This document shows, piece after piece, positions 1 to 7,566 of a DNA stretch of 11,140 bases. The DNA is taken from contig CAKROE010000077.1 of the NCBI GenBank assembly GCA_934371915.1, positions 1 to 11,140 of the forward strand. Reading direction: 5' to 3'. A program made the position numbers and the translations under genes. Under the pieces are notes generated by a model. It ran no database searches. It worked only from the letters and a program-made list of their open reading frames with translations, and had not been told where the DNA came from. Origin of the DNA: an uncultured Blautia sp. Lineage in GTDB: Bacteria > Bacillota > Clostridia > Lachnospirales > Lachnospiraceae. Within the stretch, counting starts at the first letter, position 1, and each line of letters begins with the position of its first letter.

Positions 1-686
1 TGATCAGCGATTTGTTTTTGCCAAGTCCTACAGAAGTAGTAAAGAAAATCATAGAGATGGCGAAAGACGGTTCGCTATGGGCAAACTGCTGGGAATCCAC
101 AGCCAGAGTTTTAGTAGGCTGGATCTGGTCTGTGATCGTAGCACTTCCGGTAGGTATGCTGATGGCCAACTCCCGAAAGTTCTGTGCATTTATCCAGCCG
201 ATCATTGAGTTTGCCAGATACCTGCCGGTTGTGGCACTGGTTCCACTGACGCTTCTTTATCTGGGAATTGATGAGACACAGAAATATACGATTATTTTTC
301 TGGGAACATTTTTTCAGCTGGTGCTGATGGTATGCGATACGGTATCCGGTGTAGACCGAAACATGATAAATGCGGCGAAAACCTTAGGTGCCAGCAAATG
401 GCAGATTTATAAAGAGGTTATTTTCCCGGCAGCACTTCCGGGTCTGATGGATGATTTCAGACTGACCATCGGATGGGCCTGGACCTATCTCGTAGTTGCA
501 GAAATGGTAGCGGCAAGTAACGGACTTGGATATATGATTCTGAAATCGCAGAGATATCTGGCAACAGACACTATTTTTGCAGGTTTGATTCTGATTGGAC
601 TGATCGGACTGATTACAGACTGGATATTCCGTATTCTGACCAGAATCGTAGCTCCGTGGCAGGAAAGATTAGGAGACAAAAAATAA
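1..686 (+). CDS. ABC transporter permease, SsuC/TauC-like (5' end outside window)
   Basis: Membrane subunit of a sulfonate/nitrate/taurine-type ABC importer (binding-protein-dependent transport inner-membrane family). The frame is open from the first complete codon at 3, and the visible protein begins ISDLFLPSPTEVVKK, the motif normally found about 30-40 residues into SsuC/TauC proteins. A TTG at 12 is therefore not the true start and the gene begins upstream. About 227 residues are visible with several hydrophobic segments. The cytoplasmic EAA loop that docks on the ATPase is at about nt 366-443 (INAAKTLGASKWQIYKE, then PAALPG). The stop at 684-686 is 12 nt before the ATPase start, so the two are co-transcribed. 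Family assignment is firm; the substrate is not readable from the sequence. Confidence 0.9.
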   Translation, partial: ISDLFLPSPTEVVKKIIEMAKDGSLWANCWESTARVLVGWIWSVIVALPVGMLMANSRKFCAFIQPIIEFARYLPVVALVPLTLLYLGIDETQKYTIIFLGTFFQLVLMVCDTVSGVDRNMINAAKTLGASKWQIYKEVIFPAALPGLMDDFRLTIGWAWTYLVVAEMVAASNGLGYMILKSQRYLATDTIFAGLILIGLIGLITDWIFRILTRIVAPWQERLGDKK

Positions 687-698
687 AAGGAGACGGTT

Positions 699-1487
699 AT
701 GGACGGAAATATAAAATTACAGGTGCGTGACCTTTCTAAAATATATGAAGATAATGGAAGAGCAGTTGTTGCACTTGAAGGGGTAAATCTGGAAGTAAAA
801 GAATCAGAATTTGTGATGATCGTAGGACCATCCGGATGCGGCAAGACATCTCTGATCAATATAATCGGAGGGCTGGATGAGGCATCCTCAGGAGAAGTTC
901 TTCTGGATGGAAAAGCGGTAAGCGGTCCCGGGGCTGACCGTGGAATGGTGTTTCAGGGATACAGCCTTTTTCCATGGTTGACCGTACAAAAAAACGTAGA
1001 ATTCGGATTAAAAATGAAAAAAGTCTCAGCAGCCGAAAGAGCAGAACATGCACGCAAATACATCAGTCTGGTAGGGCTGGAAGGGTTTGAAGATGCACTT
1101 CCAAGACAGCTTTCCGGCGGAATGAAGCAGCGTGTAGCAATCGCAAGAACACTGGCAAATGAGCCGGAAGTCCTTCTGATGGATGAACCTTTCGGGGCGC
1201 TGGACGCCCAGACAAGAGTCGTTATGCAGGAACTGCTTGCAGACATCAGCCGCAGAACCGGAACAACGATTCTGTTTATCACACATGACATTGATGAGGC
1301 GGTTCTTCTGGGAGACAGAATCTATGTTATGAGCAGAAGACCGGGAACGGTTCGTGATGCGATCACAGTGGATATTCCCGGAGAAAGAAATCATAATTCA
1401 CTTGTTTTGCCGGAATTTCTGGAAACCAAGAAAAAAATCATGGACATGCTCTGGCAGGAAAGCCAGGATGCTGCCCTGGATAAATAA
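699..1487 (+). CDS. ABC transporter ATP-binding protein, SsuB/TauB-like
   Basis: 262-aa cytoplasmic ATPase that powers the importer formed with the permease upstream and the binding protein downstream. All nucleotide-binding elements are present: Walker A GPSGCGKTS at residues 43-51, Q-loop glutamine 86, signature LSGGMKQR at 138-145, Walker B VLLMDEP at 158-164 with the catalytic Glu163, D-loop GALDA at 166-170 and H-loop His196. Length and the phrase GMVFQGYSLFPWLTV are typical of the nitrate/sulfonate/taurine subfamily. ATG 699 is chosen because AAGGAG lies at 687-692 with 6-nt spacing. It is the middle gene of a permease-ATPase-binding protein operon. A substrate such as taurine, an alkanesulfonate or a thiamine or riboflavin precursor cannot be separated from sequence alone. 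Confidence 0.95.
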   Translation: MDGNIKLQVRDLSKIYEDNGRAVVALEGVNLEVKESEFVMIVGPSGCGKTSLINIIGGLDEASSGEVLLDGKAVSGPGADRGMVFQGYSLFPWLTVQKNVEFGLKMKKVSAAERAEHARKYISLVGLEGFEDALPRQLSGGMKQRVAIARTLANEPEVLLMDEPFGALDAQTRVVMQELLADISRRTGTTILFITHDIDEAVLLGDRIYVMSRRPGTVRDAITVDIPGERNHNSLVLPEFLETKKKIMDMLWQESQDAALDK

Positions 1488-1524
1488 GTCACATTCTAAA
1501 AAGAATTTCAAGGAGGAAAAATTT

Positions 1525-2496
1525 ATGAAAAAATGGAAAGTAATGATGGCTCTGCCGCTGGCCCTGATGGTGGCAAGTCCACTCACAGTTATGGCTGATG
1601 ACACAAAAGATGTAACGATGGCTTTTTGTACATGGACCGGTTATTCACCGATGTTTATTGCGCAGCAGGAAGGGTACTTCAAAGATGCAGGACTGAATGT
1701 GGACATTCAGGTGATTGAAGATGAATCTACCTATGCGGCTCTGATCACAAAGGGAAGCATACAGTTCCTGGCAACTGCACAGGATCCGAATATTAAGATG
1801 TATGCGAATGGCGCTTCCAGTGATTTTGTCCTTACGATGGATGCATCAGAAGGTGCAGATGGTCTGGTAGCTACCGGAGATATCAAATCACTGGATGATC
1901 TGGCGGGAAAAAAGGTGGCACTTGATAAATCAGCTTCTTCCTATTACTTTTTCCTGACCGCGCTGGAGAATGAAAGCAGCCTGACGGAAGACGATATCAA
2001 TGTGATCGATATGGGAGATACTACAGAGGCAGGTCTGGCATTTATGAGCGGTTCCGTGGATGCGGCAATTATGTGGGAACCGGAGCTTTCTGAGGCACTG
2101 GAGAGTGTGGATGGTGCACATGCACTGGTTACGAGTGCAGATTATCCGGATACGATCCTGGATTCACTGGTTGTCAATTCCGATTATGCAAAAGAAAACC
2201 CGGATGTAGTAGCGGCTGTAGAGGATGCATGGTACAAAGCTGTAGATTTCCTTAATGAAAATCCGGATCAGGCATACGAAGAGATGGCAGGCGGATTTGA
2301 AGAAGTAACAGCGGAAGATGTTGCCAGCGATGTAAAAGGCTTAAAATTCTTCGGAAAAGACGACAATGAAAAGCTGAATGATGAAAATAATGCGGATTCC
2401 ATTTATGCCATCAGTCAGAAAATGGCAGATTTCTGGATGGAAAAAGGCGAGTGTGAGACGGATGATCTGACAGATTTCTTTGAACTGGTAAAATAA
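1525..2496 (+). CDS. ABC transporter substrate-binding protein, NMT1/SsuA-like
   Basis: 323-aa extracytoplasmic ligand-binding protein of the same importer. ATG 1525 is chosen because AGGAGG is at 1511-1516 and the product then starts with a clean signal peptide: basic MKKWK, hydrophobic residues 6-21, and a signal-peptidase I site after VMA at residue 24. A longer open frame from 1354 overlaps the ATPase gene and has no ribosome site. The mature part has the family's TWTGYSPMFIAQQEGYFKDAGL ligand-lobe motif near residues 36-57 (written here in two runs: TWTGYSPMFIAQQ and EGYFKDAGL) and GSVDAAIMWEPEL near 176-188. No lipobox cysteine is present, which is unusual for a Gram-positive binding protein. 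The ligand is unknown; aliphatic sulfonates, taurine or thiamine/riboflavin precursors are the usual candidates. Confidence 0.9.
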   Translation: MKKWKVMMALPLALMVASPLTVMADDTKDVTMAFCTWTGYSPMFIAQQEGYFKDAGLNVDIQVIEDESTYAALITKGSIQFLATAQDPNIKMYANGASSDFVLTMDASEGADGLVATGDIKSLDDLAGKKVALDKSASSYYFFLTALENESSLTEDDINVIDMGDTTEAGLAFMSGSVDAAIMWEPELSEALESVDGAHALVTSADYPDTILDSLVVNSDYAKENPDVVAAVEDAWYKAVDFLNENPDQAYEEMAGGFEEVTAEDVASDVKGLKFFGKDDNEKLNDENNADSIYAISQKMADFWMEKGECETDDLTDFFELVK

Positions 2497-2558
2497 AGAA
2501 AATTACAGAAAACTATACAAAAATGCATGGGAAAATTTAGTAGCAATGACGGCAAAGA

Positions 2559-2588
2559 TTTTGAGCCTCACGAATTGTTTTTGAGCCT
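2559..2588 (+). promoter_or_regulatory. Tandem 10-bp direct repeats, candidate operator
   Basis: TTTTGAGCCT occurs twice, at 2559-2568 and 2579-2588, exactly 20 bp apart, about two helical turns. The second copy lies just downstream of and touches the proposed -35 box of the nucleobase permease promoter. This spacing is what a dimeric or tandemly bound regulator would need. The sequence does not match a purine or pyrimidine operator I can name. The direct repeats are seen; the operator role is inference. Confidence 0.45.
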
Positions 2589-2603
2589 GAAATTTGTTAT
2601 AAT
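2575..2603 (+). promoter_or_regulatory. Probable sigma-A promoter for the NCS2 permease
   Basis: TTGTTT at 2575-2580 and a consensus TATAAT at 2598-2603 are separated by 17 nt. The predicted start is near 2610, giving a leader of about 90 nt before the permease gene. It lies 79 nt after the binding-protein stop, with no clear terminator between, so the permease may also receive read-through from the ABC operon. Confidence 0.55.
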
Positions 2604-2617
2604 TACAAGAAAAGTAG

Positions 2618-2694
2618 GACTGTTCAGTAAATAACAGTCAAATTGGATTTTCAATATACAAACGAGAAGATCGTATTGAAAACCAGTCAGGAGG
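2618..2694 (+). promoter_or_regulatory. Structured leader of the NCS2 permease with two hairpins and RBS
   Basis: Hairpin 1 has perfect 7-bp arms, GACTGTT at 2618-2624 and AACAGTC at 2633-2639. Hairpin 2 has perfect 9-bp arms, TTTTCAATA at 2648-2656 and TATTGAAAA at 2674-2682, extended by TGG/CCA across one bulged A. Hairpin 2 ends just before the GGAGG ribosome site at 2690-2694. The conserved core of the purine riboswitch is not present. A role in translational control is inferred only from position. Confidence 0.4.
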
Positions 2695-2698
2695 AAAC

Positions 2699-4096
2699 AT
2701 GAAAAGAGGAAGCATTTTTGAACTGAACGGCATTCCGAAATTTCAGGAGGCCCTTCCGCTGGCATTGCAGCATGTAGTTGCAATGATTGTGGGCTGCGTT
2801 ACACCGTCGATCATTGTAGCCGGAGCTGTAGGTGGTGATGGATTAAGTGCGAAAGACAGAGTAATTCTGATTCAGGCATCACTGGTGGTATCGGCATTGT
2901 CTACATTGCTCCAGTTATTTCCGATCGGAAAGAAGAAGGGATTTACTTTAGGATCCGGCCTTCCTATGATCATGGGAGTAAGTTTTGCCTATGTACCGAG
3001 CATGCAGGCAATCGCAGAAGGGTACGGAATCAGTACGATTCTGGGAGCACAGATCGTTGGCGGTATTGTGGCAATTATCATGGGACTTCTGGTTAAAAAA
3101 ATCCGCGTATTTTTCCCGCCGCTGATTACGGGAACCGTTGTATTTACGATTGGACTTTCCCTTTATCCGACAGCAATTAATTATATGGCCGGCGGAACAA
3201 GTAGTTCGGATTATGGTTCCTGGCAGAACTGGCTTGTGGCATTTCTGACATTGGCAGTTGTGACAGGACTGAATCATTTTGGCAGGGGTATCCTGAAGCT
3301 GGCCTCAATTTTGATCGGTATCATTGTAGGATACGTGGTTTCAATTCCGTTTGGAATGATCAGTCTGTCAAGTGTTGGACAGGCAAAAATGTTTCAGTTT
3401 CCGCAGTTCATGCATTTTGGAATTCATTTTGAGATTTCTGCCTGTGTGGCAATAGGGCTGCTGTTTGCAATCAACTCTGTTCAGGCAATCGGAGATTATT
3501 CTGCGACAACGATCGGTGCTATGGATCGTGAACCGGAAGATAGAGAATTACAGAATGGTATCACTGCATATGGAGTAACAAATATAATCGGAGCTCTGCT
3601 TGGCGGACTTCCGACAGCAACGTACAGTCAGAATGTTGGTATTGTGACAACGACAAAGGTTATTAATCGCTGGGTGCTTGGGCTGGCAGCCGTGATCCTT
3701 GGTGTTGCCGGAATCGTACCGAAGTTTTCTGCGCTGCTGACTACGATTCCACAGTGTGTTCTTGGTGGTGCGACGGTTTCTGTATTTGCTTCGATCGCCA
3801 TGACCGGAATGAAGCTGGTAGCGTCCGAAGAGATGGATTACCGGAATTCTTCAATTGTTGGTCTTGCGGCGGCAATTGGTGTGGGTGTTTCACAGGCTTC
3901 TGCGGCACTTGCAAGTTTTCCGGAGTGGGTAACAACGATTTTTGGTAAATCTCCGGTTGTACTTGCAACATTGATCGCAGTTATATTGAACATCATACTG
4001 CCGAAGAGCAGTGATGAAAAGAAACATGAAGCAAGACTCAGAAAGAGAGTCAAAGAACGTATCCGCAAAGACCATGAAGAATTTGACCGGCATTAA
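2699..4096 (+). CDS. NCS2 nucleobase permease (xanthine/uracil type)
   Basis: 465-aa inner-membrane symporter of the nucleobase:cation symporter-2 family, which imports xanthine, uric acid, uracil or related bases. The family's TM1 QH pair is at residues 24-25 (LALQHVVAM). The TM10 signature QNVGIVTTTKVINR spans 311-324, with Thr-Tyr-Ser just before it. Long hydrophobic stretches throughout fit the usual 14 segments, and the last 30 residues are a charged cytoplasmic tail. ATG 2699 follows GGAGG at 2690-2694. The TM8 motif reads NSVQAIGDYSATT, with Gln262 where many characterised members (UapA, XanQ, UraA) have a substrate-binding Glu, so the exact base transported is uncertain. It is likely transcribed from its own promoter at 2575-2603. 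Confidence 0.92.
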   Translation: MKRGSIFELNGIPKFQEALPLALQHVVAMIVGCVTPSIIVAGAVGGDGLSAKDRVILIQASLVVSALSTLLQLFPIGKKKGFTLGSGLPMIMGVSFAYVPSMQAIAEGYGISTILGAQIVGGIVAIIMGLLVKKIRVFFPPLITGTVVFTIGLSLYPTAINYMAGGTSSSDYGSWQNWLVAFLTLAVVTGLNHFGRGILKLASILIGIIVGYVVSIPFGMISLSSVGQAKMFQFPQFMHFGIHFEISACVAIGLLFAINSVQAIGDYSATTIGAMDREPEDRELQNGITAYGVTNIIGALLGGLPTATYSQNVGIVTTTKVINRWVLGLAAVILGVAGIVPKFSALLTTIPQCVLGGATVSVFASIAMTGMKLVASEEMDYRNSSIVGLAAAIGVGVSQASAALASFPEWVTTIFGKSPVVLATLIAVILNIILPKSSDEKKHEARLRKRVKERIRKDHEEFDRH

Positions 4097-4117
4097 GGAT
4101 TACATATCACAGAAAAT

Positions 4118-4156
4118 AAAAAAGACAGTGACGAATTATTCGCCGCTGTCTTTTTG
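4118..4156. terminator. Bidirectional intrinsic terminator between convergent genes
   Basis: Perfect arms AAAAAGACAG (4119-4128) and CTGTCTTTTT (4146-4155) continue inward through GTG-CGAAT / ATTCG-CCGC pairing with one A-C mismatch, closing on a 3-nt loop at 4136-4138. T-tracts occur on both strands. It can therefore end the NCS2 permease transcript on the plus strand and the phosphofructokinase transcript on the minus strand. Confidence 0.9.
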
Positions 4157-4197
4157 TATGTGCTGTATCAATCAGAATTAAATGTCCTGCATCAAAA

Positions 4198-5430
4198 TTA
4201 TTTACGATATACAAATTTCGGCAGACCATCTTCTCCGAGGGGAACAGAGATATTTCCCTGAATCAGCGGACGTGCATAACGGATAAAATCTTTGGTAACA
4301 TCGTGCCCGTCCGGAGTGATCCATTCAACAGGAACTGTTTTTTCTTCATTGCAGATGGCATTGACATCTTCAAGTCCGCAAACCATCTGATAAGACCCAT
4401 CTGTAACGGTCTGTCGGATAAAGGAAACCATTTTTCCTGTTTCACCGTCAAGGGCAGCCTGTACACCGAATTTTCCGGCGGCAATGGCCTCCTGCTGATC
4501 CGTTGCGGAAATTAAGGTGGCGGAGCAGCGCTGGCTGACATTAAGTTCAACAGAACGTGCCTTGACACCAAGACGGCTGCGTACCAGATTTTCCAGATAT
4601 TTGCCACATCCGGCAAGCATCTTATGACCGAAAGTATCGGTACCTACGGAACTGTCATATTCACAGATGAAAGTACCGTCAGCATCATGAATACCTTCGG
4701 AAACACAGACGATAAGATTACAGTTTTTCTCAAAAGCTTTTTCAAGATCACGCAGGAAAGCATCCTGGTCAAAGGCAACTTCCGGAAGGTAAATAAACAG
4801 AGGATTGTCTCCTTCGTATTTACGTGCAAGGGCACTGGCAGCAGTGAGCCATCCGGCATGACGTCCCATGATCTCAATGATCGTGACGGATTTTTTTTCA
4901 TAGACGTTGGCATCTGTCGTAATTTCACGGACTGTGGAAGCAACGTATTTGGCAGCACTTCCGAAGCCCGGGGTATGGTCGGTATTTACCAGATCATTAT
5001 CAATCGTCTTCGGTTCACCGATCACGCGGATCGGACTGCCGATACTTGCAGCGTAGCGGGAAAGCTTGCTGACGGTATCCATGGAATCGTTGCCACCGAT
5101 ATAGAAGAACCAGCCGATATTGAGCTCTTCAAATTTGCTGAAAAGTGCAGGATAAACCGGGTCTTCGAGAGATTCCGGCAGCTTATAGCGGCAGGAGCCG
5201 AGATAAGCCCCCGGTGTATGCGTTAAGTATTTAAGCTTTTCGCCCGGAAGAGCTTCTTTAAAGTCAAGCACACGGTCATTCAGAAACCCTTCAATGCCGT
5301 TTACCATACCATATACATGTTCAATCGTGTCAGGATGGGCAAGGCCTTCAGAGACAACTCCATAAAGACTGCTGTTGATAACGGCAGTAGGTCCGCCGGA
5401 CTGACCGACAATAAGATTTTTTTTTGCCAT
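4198..5430 (-). CDS. pfp: Diphosphate-dependent 6-phosphofructokinase (PPi-PFK)
   Basis: 410-aa cytoplasmic enzyme that interconverts fructose 6-phosphate and fructose 1,6-bisphosphate in glycolysis, probably using PPi. The N-terminal phosphate loop is VGQSGGPTAVIN (8-19). GGNDS at 112-116 places Asp115 where ATP-PFKs have Gly. PKTIDNDL at 140-147 has Lys141 in place of Gly and the catalytic base Asp144; Asp and Lys at these two positions mark PPi-dependent enzymes. The substrate motif IMGRHAGW is at 187-194. Asn114 replaces the Asp usual in GGDD, a variant I recall from clostridial and spirochaete-like long PFKs. The gene is a single unit on the minus strand, with GGAGGT (plus-strand 5437-5442) before the ATG at 5430. 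The terminator at 4118-4156 is shared. Donor specificity is inferred, not proven. Confidence 0.92.
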   Translation of the reverse strand: MAKKNLIVGQSGGPTAVINSSLYGVVSEGLAHPDTIEHVYGMVNGIEGFLNDRVLDFKEALPGEKLKYLTHTPGAYLGSCRYKLPESLEDPVYPALFSKFEELNIGWFFYIGGNDSMDTVSKLSRYAASIGSPIRVIGEPKTIDNDLVNTDHTPGFGSAAKYVASTVREITTDANVYEKKSVTIIEIMGRHAGWLTAASALARKYEGDNPLFIYLPEVAFDQDAFLRDLEKAFEKNCNLIVCVSEGIHDADGTFICEYDSSVGTDTFGHKMLAGCGKYLENLVRSRLGVKARSVELNVSQRCSATLISATDQQEAIAAGKFGVQAALDGETGKMVSFIRQTVTDGSYQMVCGLEDVNAICNEEKTVPVEWITPDGHDVTKDFIRYARPLIQGNISVPLGEDGLPKFVYRK

Positions 5431-5461
5431 TGTATCTACCTCCGATTAGGATAATAATAGA

Positions 5462-5550
5462 TTGCTGCGAACAGTAACCATAATAAATTCATTTTAACAT
5501 ATCATGGGAAAATCTCATAGCCATTTTTGTGAAAAAGTGATATCATGGGA
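5462..5550. repeat. Partial palindrome arm and 11-bp direct repeat upstream of pfp
   Basis: TTGCTGCGAACAGTAAC at 5462-5478 closely matches the right end of the palindromic element (5674-5700), and GAACAGTAAC at 5469-5478 can pair with GTTACTGTTC at 5559-5568. ATATCATGGGA is repeated at 5499-5509 and 5540-5550, and the second copy is part of an extended -10-like TGATATCAT. This looks like a truncated or second copy of the same element family, or alternative pairing for it. No clear promoter for pfp was found here. Confidence 0.45.
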
Positions 5551-5558
5551 GAAACACA

Positions 5559-5700
5559 GTTACTGTTCACAGGTAATATCCCGCGAGGTGTTTTGCCATG
5601 AATATGGCAAAATCCCGAGACATACGGGGCAAAATCCCATCACCGAAGGTGATTTGGAATGGATTTTGACCAAGTTGCTGTGAACGGAGTGAACAGTAAC
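5559..5700. repeat. Nested palindromic intergenic element (MITE-like)
   Basis: A 142-bp unit with perfect 12-bp terminal inverted repeats, GTTACTGTTCAC (5559-5570) and GTGAACAGTAAC (5689-5700). Inside are two further hairpins. One pairs TTTTGCCAT (5591-5599) with ATGGCAAAA (5604-5612). The other pairs CAAAATCC (5630-5637) with GGATTTTG (5661-5668) and contains ATCACC-gaa-GGTGAT (5639-5653). AGAAACA occurs just outside both ends (5550-5556, 5701-5707), a possible 7-bp target duplication, though 2 nt separate it from the left arm. It carries no gene. It may fold as an RNA leader ahead of the EamA gene or be a dispersed non-autonomous repeat. Confidence 0.65.
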
Positions 5701-5734
5701 AGAAACAGATGAGATATGGATGAGGAGAACACAA

Positions 5735-6691
5735 ATGAAAAAATTTGCCTGGTTTTTCCCGGTATCAGCAGGAATCCTGTGGGGATCCGTTGGGATTTTT
5801 ATACGGTCTTTAAGTGGTTATGGAATGGACACTGCGACGATCGTCGGATCGCGAACAATGATTTCTGTGATTCTAATGCTGATTGGAATTGCTGTAATTG
5901 ATAAGAGCCAGCTGAAAATACGTCTGAAGGATCTGTGGATCTTTGTGCTGGCAAGCTGGCTTGGCATGCTTGGGGTAAATCTTACCTATAATGAAGCGGT
6001 AAATTATGTACACCTGTCGCTGGCGGCGGTACTTTTGAGCCTGTCACCAGTATACGTCCTGATTCTTGCAAGACTGTTTTTTAAAGAAAAGATCACTATA
6101 CGTAAGACCGGCTGTGCAGCACTTGCAATCTTCGGATGCAGTCTTGCAAGCGGATTACTGGAAAGCCTTGGAGGCATGAAACTCAGCGGTTACGGAATTT
6201 TTCTCGGAGTGGCAAGTGGCGTTTTTTATGCCATGTACAGCATGTTTACTAAAATTGCCATGAAAAGAGGCTACTCCGGACTGACGATCACGTTTTACTG
6301 TATGGTTGTGATTGCGGTGACACTGATTCCTTTTACCGACTGGAAGATTCTTGGAGCGTATTTTACAGAAGCTCCTGTACATGGTGTTATATTTATGGTA
6401 CTTCATGCAATCTGTGGTGCAGTCCTTCCGTATACATTTTATACGATTGGTTTTCAGTATATGGATGCAGGAAAAGTTTCCATTCTTGCTGCAGGTGAAC
6501 CGGTGGCAGCAATGGTATTCGGCATTTTCTGTTTTGGAGAGATACCGACCGCAATCGAATTTGTCGGACTGGTCCTGACTGTGATCGCAATTGTCCTTCT
6601 TGGAATGCCCGAAAAGGTACGCAGCAATAAGACTAAGCCTAAGGAGTATGATTATGGAAGAAAACAAAAACAACACTCAGAAACAGCCTGA
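5735..6691 (+). CDS. EamA/DMT-family transporter
   Basis: 318-aa inner-membrane protein with two tandem EamA repeats, about residues 8-138 and 150-290, giving the ten-segment layout of drug/metabolite transporters. The first repeat ends SPVYVLILARLFFKEKIT and the second contains GEPVAAMVFGIFCFGE, the typical motif before the last helices. ATG 5735 (MKKFAWFF) is preferred over ATG 5720 because AGGAG at 5723-5727 sits 7 nt before it. The hydrophilic tail after residue 292 includes codons that overlap the sortase gene by 38 nt, implying translational coupling. Substrates in this family are diverse (amino acids, metabolites), and none is indicated here. It is the first gene of the operon running to 8504. 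Confidence 0.9.
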   Translation: MKKFAWFFPVSAGILWGSVGIFIRSLSGYGMDTATIVGSRTMISVILMLIGIAVIDKSQLKIRLKDLWIFVLASWLGMLGVNLTYNEAVNYVHLSLAAVLLSLSPVYVLILARLFFKEKITIRKTGCAALAIFGCSLASGLLESLGGMKLSGYGIFLGVASGVFYAMYSMFTKIAMKRGYSGLTITFYCMVVIAVTLIPFTDWKILGAYFTEAPVHGVIFMVLHAICGAVLPYTFYTIGFQYMDAGKVSILAAGEPVAAMVFGIFCFGEIPTAIEFVGLVLTVIAIVLLGMPEKVRSNKTKPKEYDYGRKQKQHSETA

Positions 6692-7553
6692 ACAAAAGAA
6701 AAAAAAGAAGAGTGATGTGCTGCTGACGATTGCACTGATCGCGGCAATCGCGGTTTTCTGCTACGCGGCATTTAATCTCTATCATATTTACACAGAATAC
6801 AGAAAAGGTACAGATGAATACAATCAGATCGAGGAAATGGCAGTTACGGAGCGCGATGCTGACAGTGCCGAAGTTGCCGGACCAAGTGCACAGATAAAGC
6901 CGCCGATCGAGGTGGATTTTGACAAACTCAAGAGTGTCAATGAGGATGTTGTGGGATGGATCTATGTAGATGCACTTCCGGATATCAGTTACCCGATTGT
7001 CAAAGGCAAAGATAATCAGACCTATCTGCATCAGACCTATGAGAAAAATTACAACTTTGCCGGAACGATCTTTGTGGATTATGAAAACAGTGGGGATTTC
7101 AGCGATTGCAATACACTTGTATATGGTCATAATATGAAGAATGGTTCGATGTTCGGACATCTGAAGAAGTTCAGAGAGGATGACAAGCTTTATAAGCAGG
7201 ATAAATATTTCTGGATCCTGACACCGGAACGCAATTACCGTTACGAGATCATTTCTGCTTATACAACCGGCGTAAACAGCGATACCTATACATTGTTTAA
7301 AGGTCCGGGCGAAGAATTCGAGAAATATCTGGAGACAATTAAAGGCTATTCTGAGATCAAAACCGATGATACAAATCTGACGATCAAAGACAGGATCGTG
7401 ACATTGTCTACCTGTACAGGCAATGAATCTACCCGTTTTGTTGTGCAGGGTAAGAGAGTTGATGCGGAGGACGCAGATGGAGCTGCGACAAATACGGACA
7501 GTGCCGCAGATGAGGAAAATACGGATGAGATATCTCTTGATATCGCAGGATAA
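6654..7553 (+). CDS. Class B sortase
   Basis: 299-aa membrane-anchored cysteine transpeptidase that links surface proteins to the cell wall. The N-terminal 20 residues are very lysine-rich and are followed by one membrane helix at about 21-46, giving an outside-facing catalytic domain. Catalytic residues are His159 in YGHNM, Cys254 in TLSTC and Arg261 in STRFVVQGKR. The order, the helix between the His and Cys strands, and the TLSTC form fit the SrtB group. The last 30 residues are an acidic low-complexity tail. ATG 6654 has AAGGAG at 6641-6646 with 7-nt spacing; ATG 6648 is too close. It starts inside the EamA gene. No LPXTG- or NPQTN-type substrate gene is in the window. Confidence 0.92.
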   Translation: MEENKNNTQKQPEQKKKKKSDVLLTIALIAAIAVFCYAAFNLYHIYTEYRKGTDEYNQIEEMAVTERDADSAEVAGPSAQIKPPIEVDFDKLKSVNEDVVGWIYVDALPDISYPIVKGKDNQTYLHQTYEKNYNFAGTIFVDYENSGDFSDCNTLVYGHNMKNGSMFGHLKKFREDDKLYKQDKYFWILTPERNYRYEIISAYTTGVNSDTYTLFKGPGEEFEKYLETIKGYSEIKTDDTNLTIKDRIVTLSTCTGNESTRFVVQGKRVDAEDADGAATNTDSAADEENTDEISLDIAG

Positions 7554-7566
7554 GGGAGGCTTTTAT

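Noticed and set aside
1354..1524. Upstream extension of the binding-protein frame
   Set aside because: It overlaps the ATPase gene in another frame and would destroy the clear signal peptide. AGGAGG at 1511-1516 fixes the start at 1525.
2604..2698. Purine riboswitch ahead of the NCS2 permease
   Set aside because: The conserved junction and loop blocks of the purine aptamer are not found; only two simple hairpins are visible.
4624..5226. 200-codon open frame on the plus strand
   Set aside because: It lies wholly antisense to the pfp gene, has no ribosome site, and its product has no recognisable motif. It is a codon-bias shadow.
5527..5546. Promoter with TTGTGA and TATCAT before the EamA operon
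   Set aside because: The spacer is only 8 nt. An extended -10 TGATATCAT remains possible, but there is no good -35 box.
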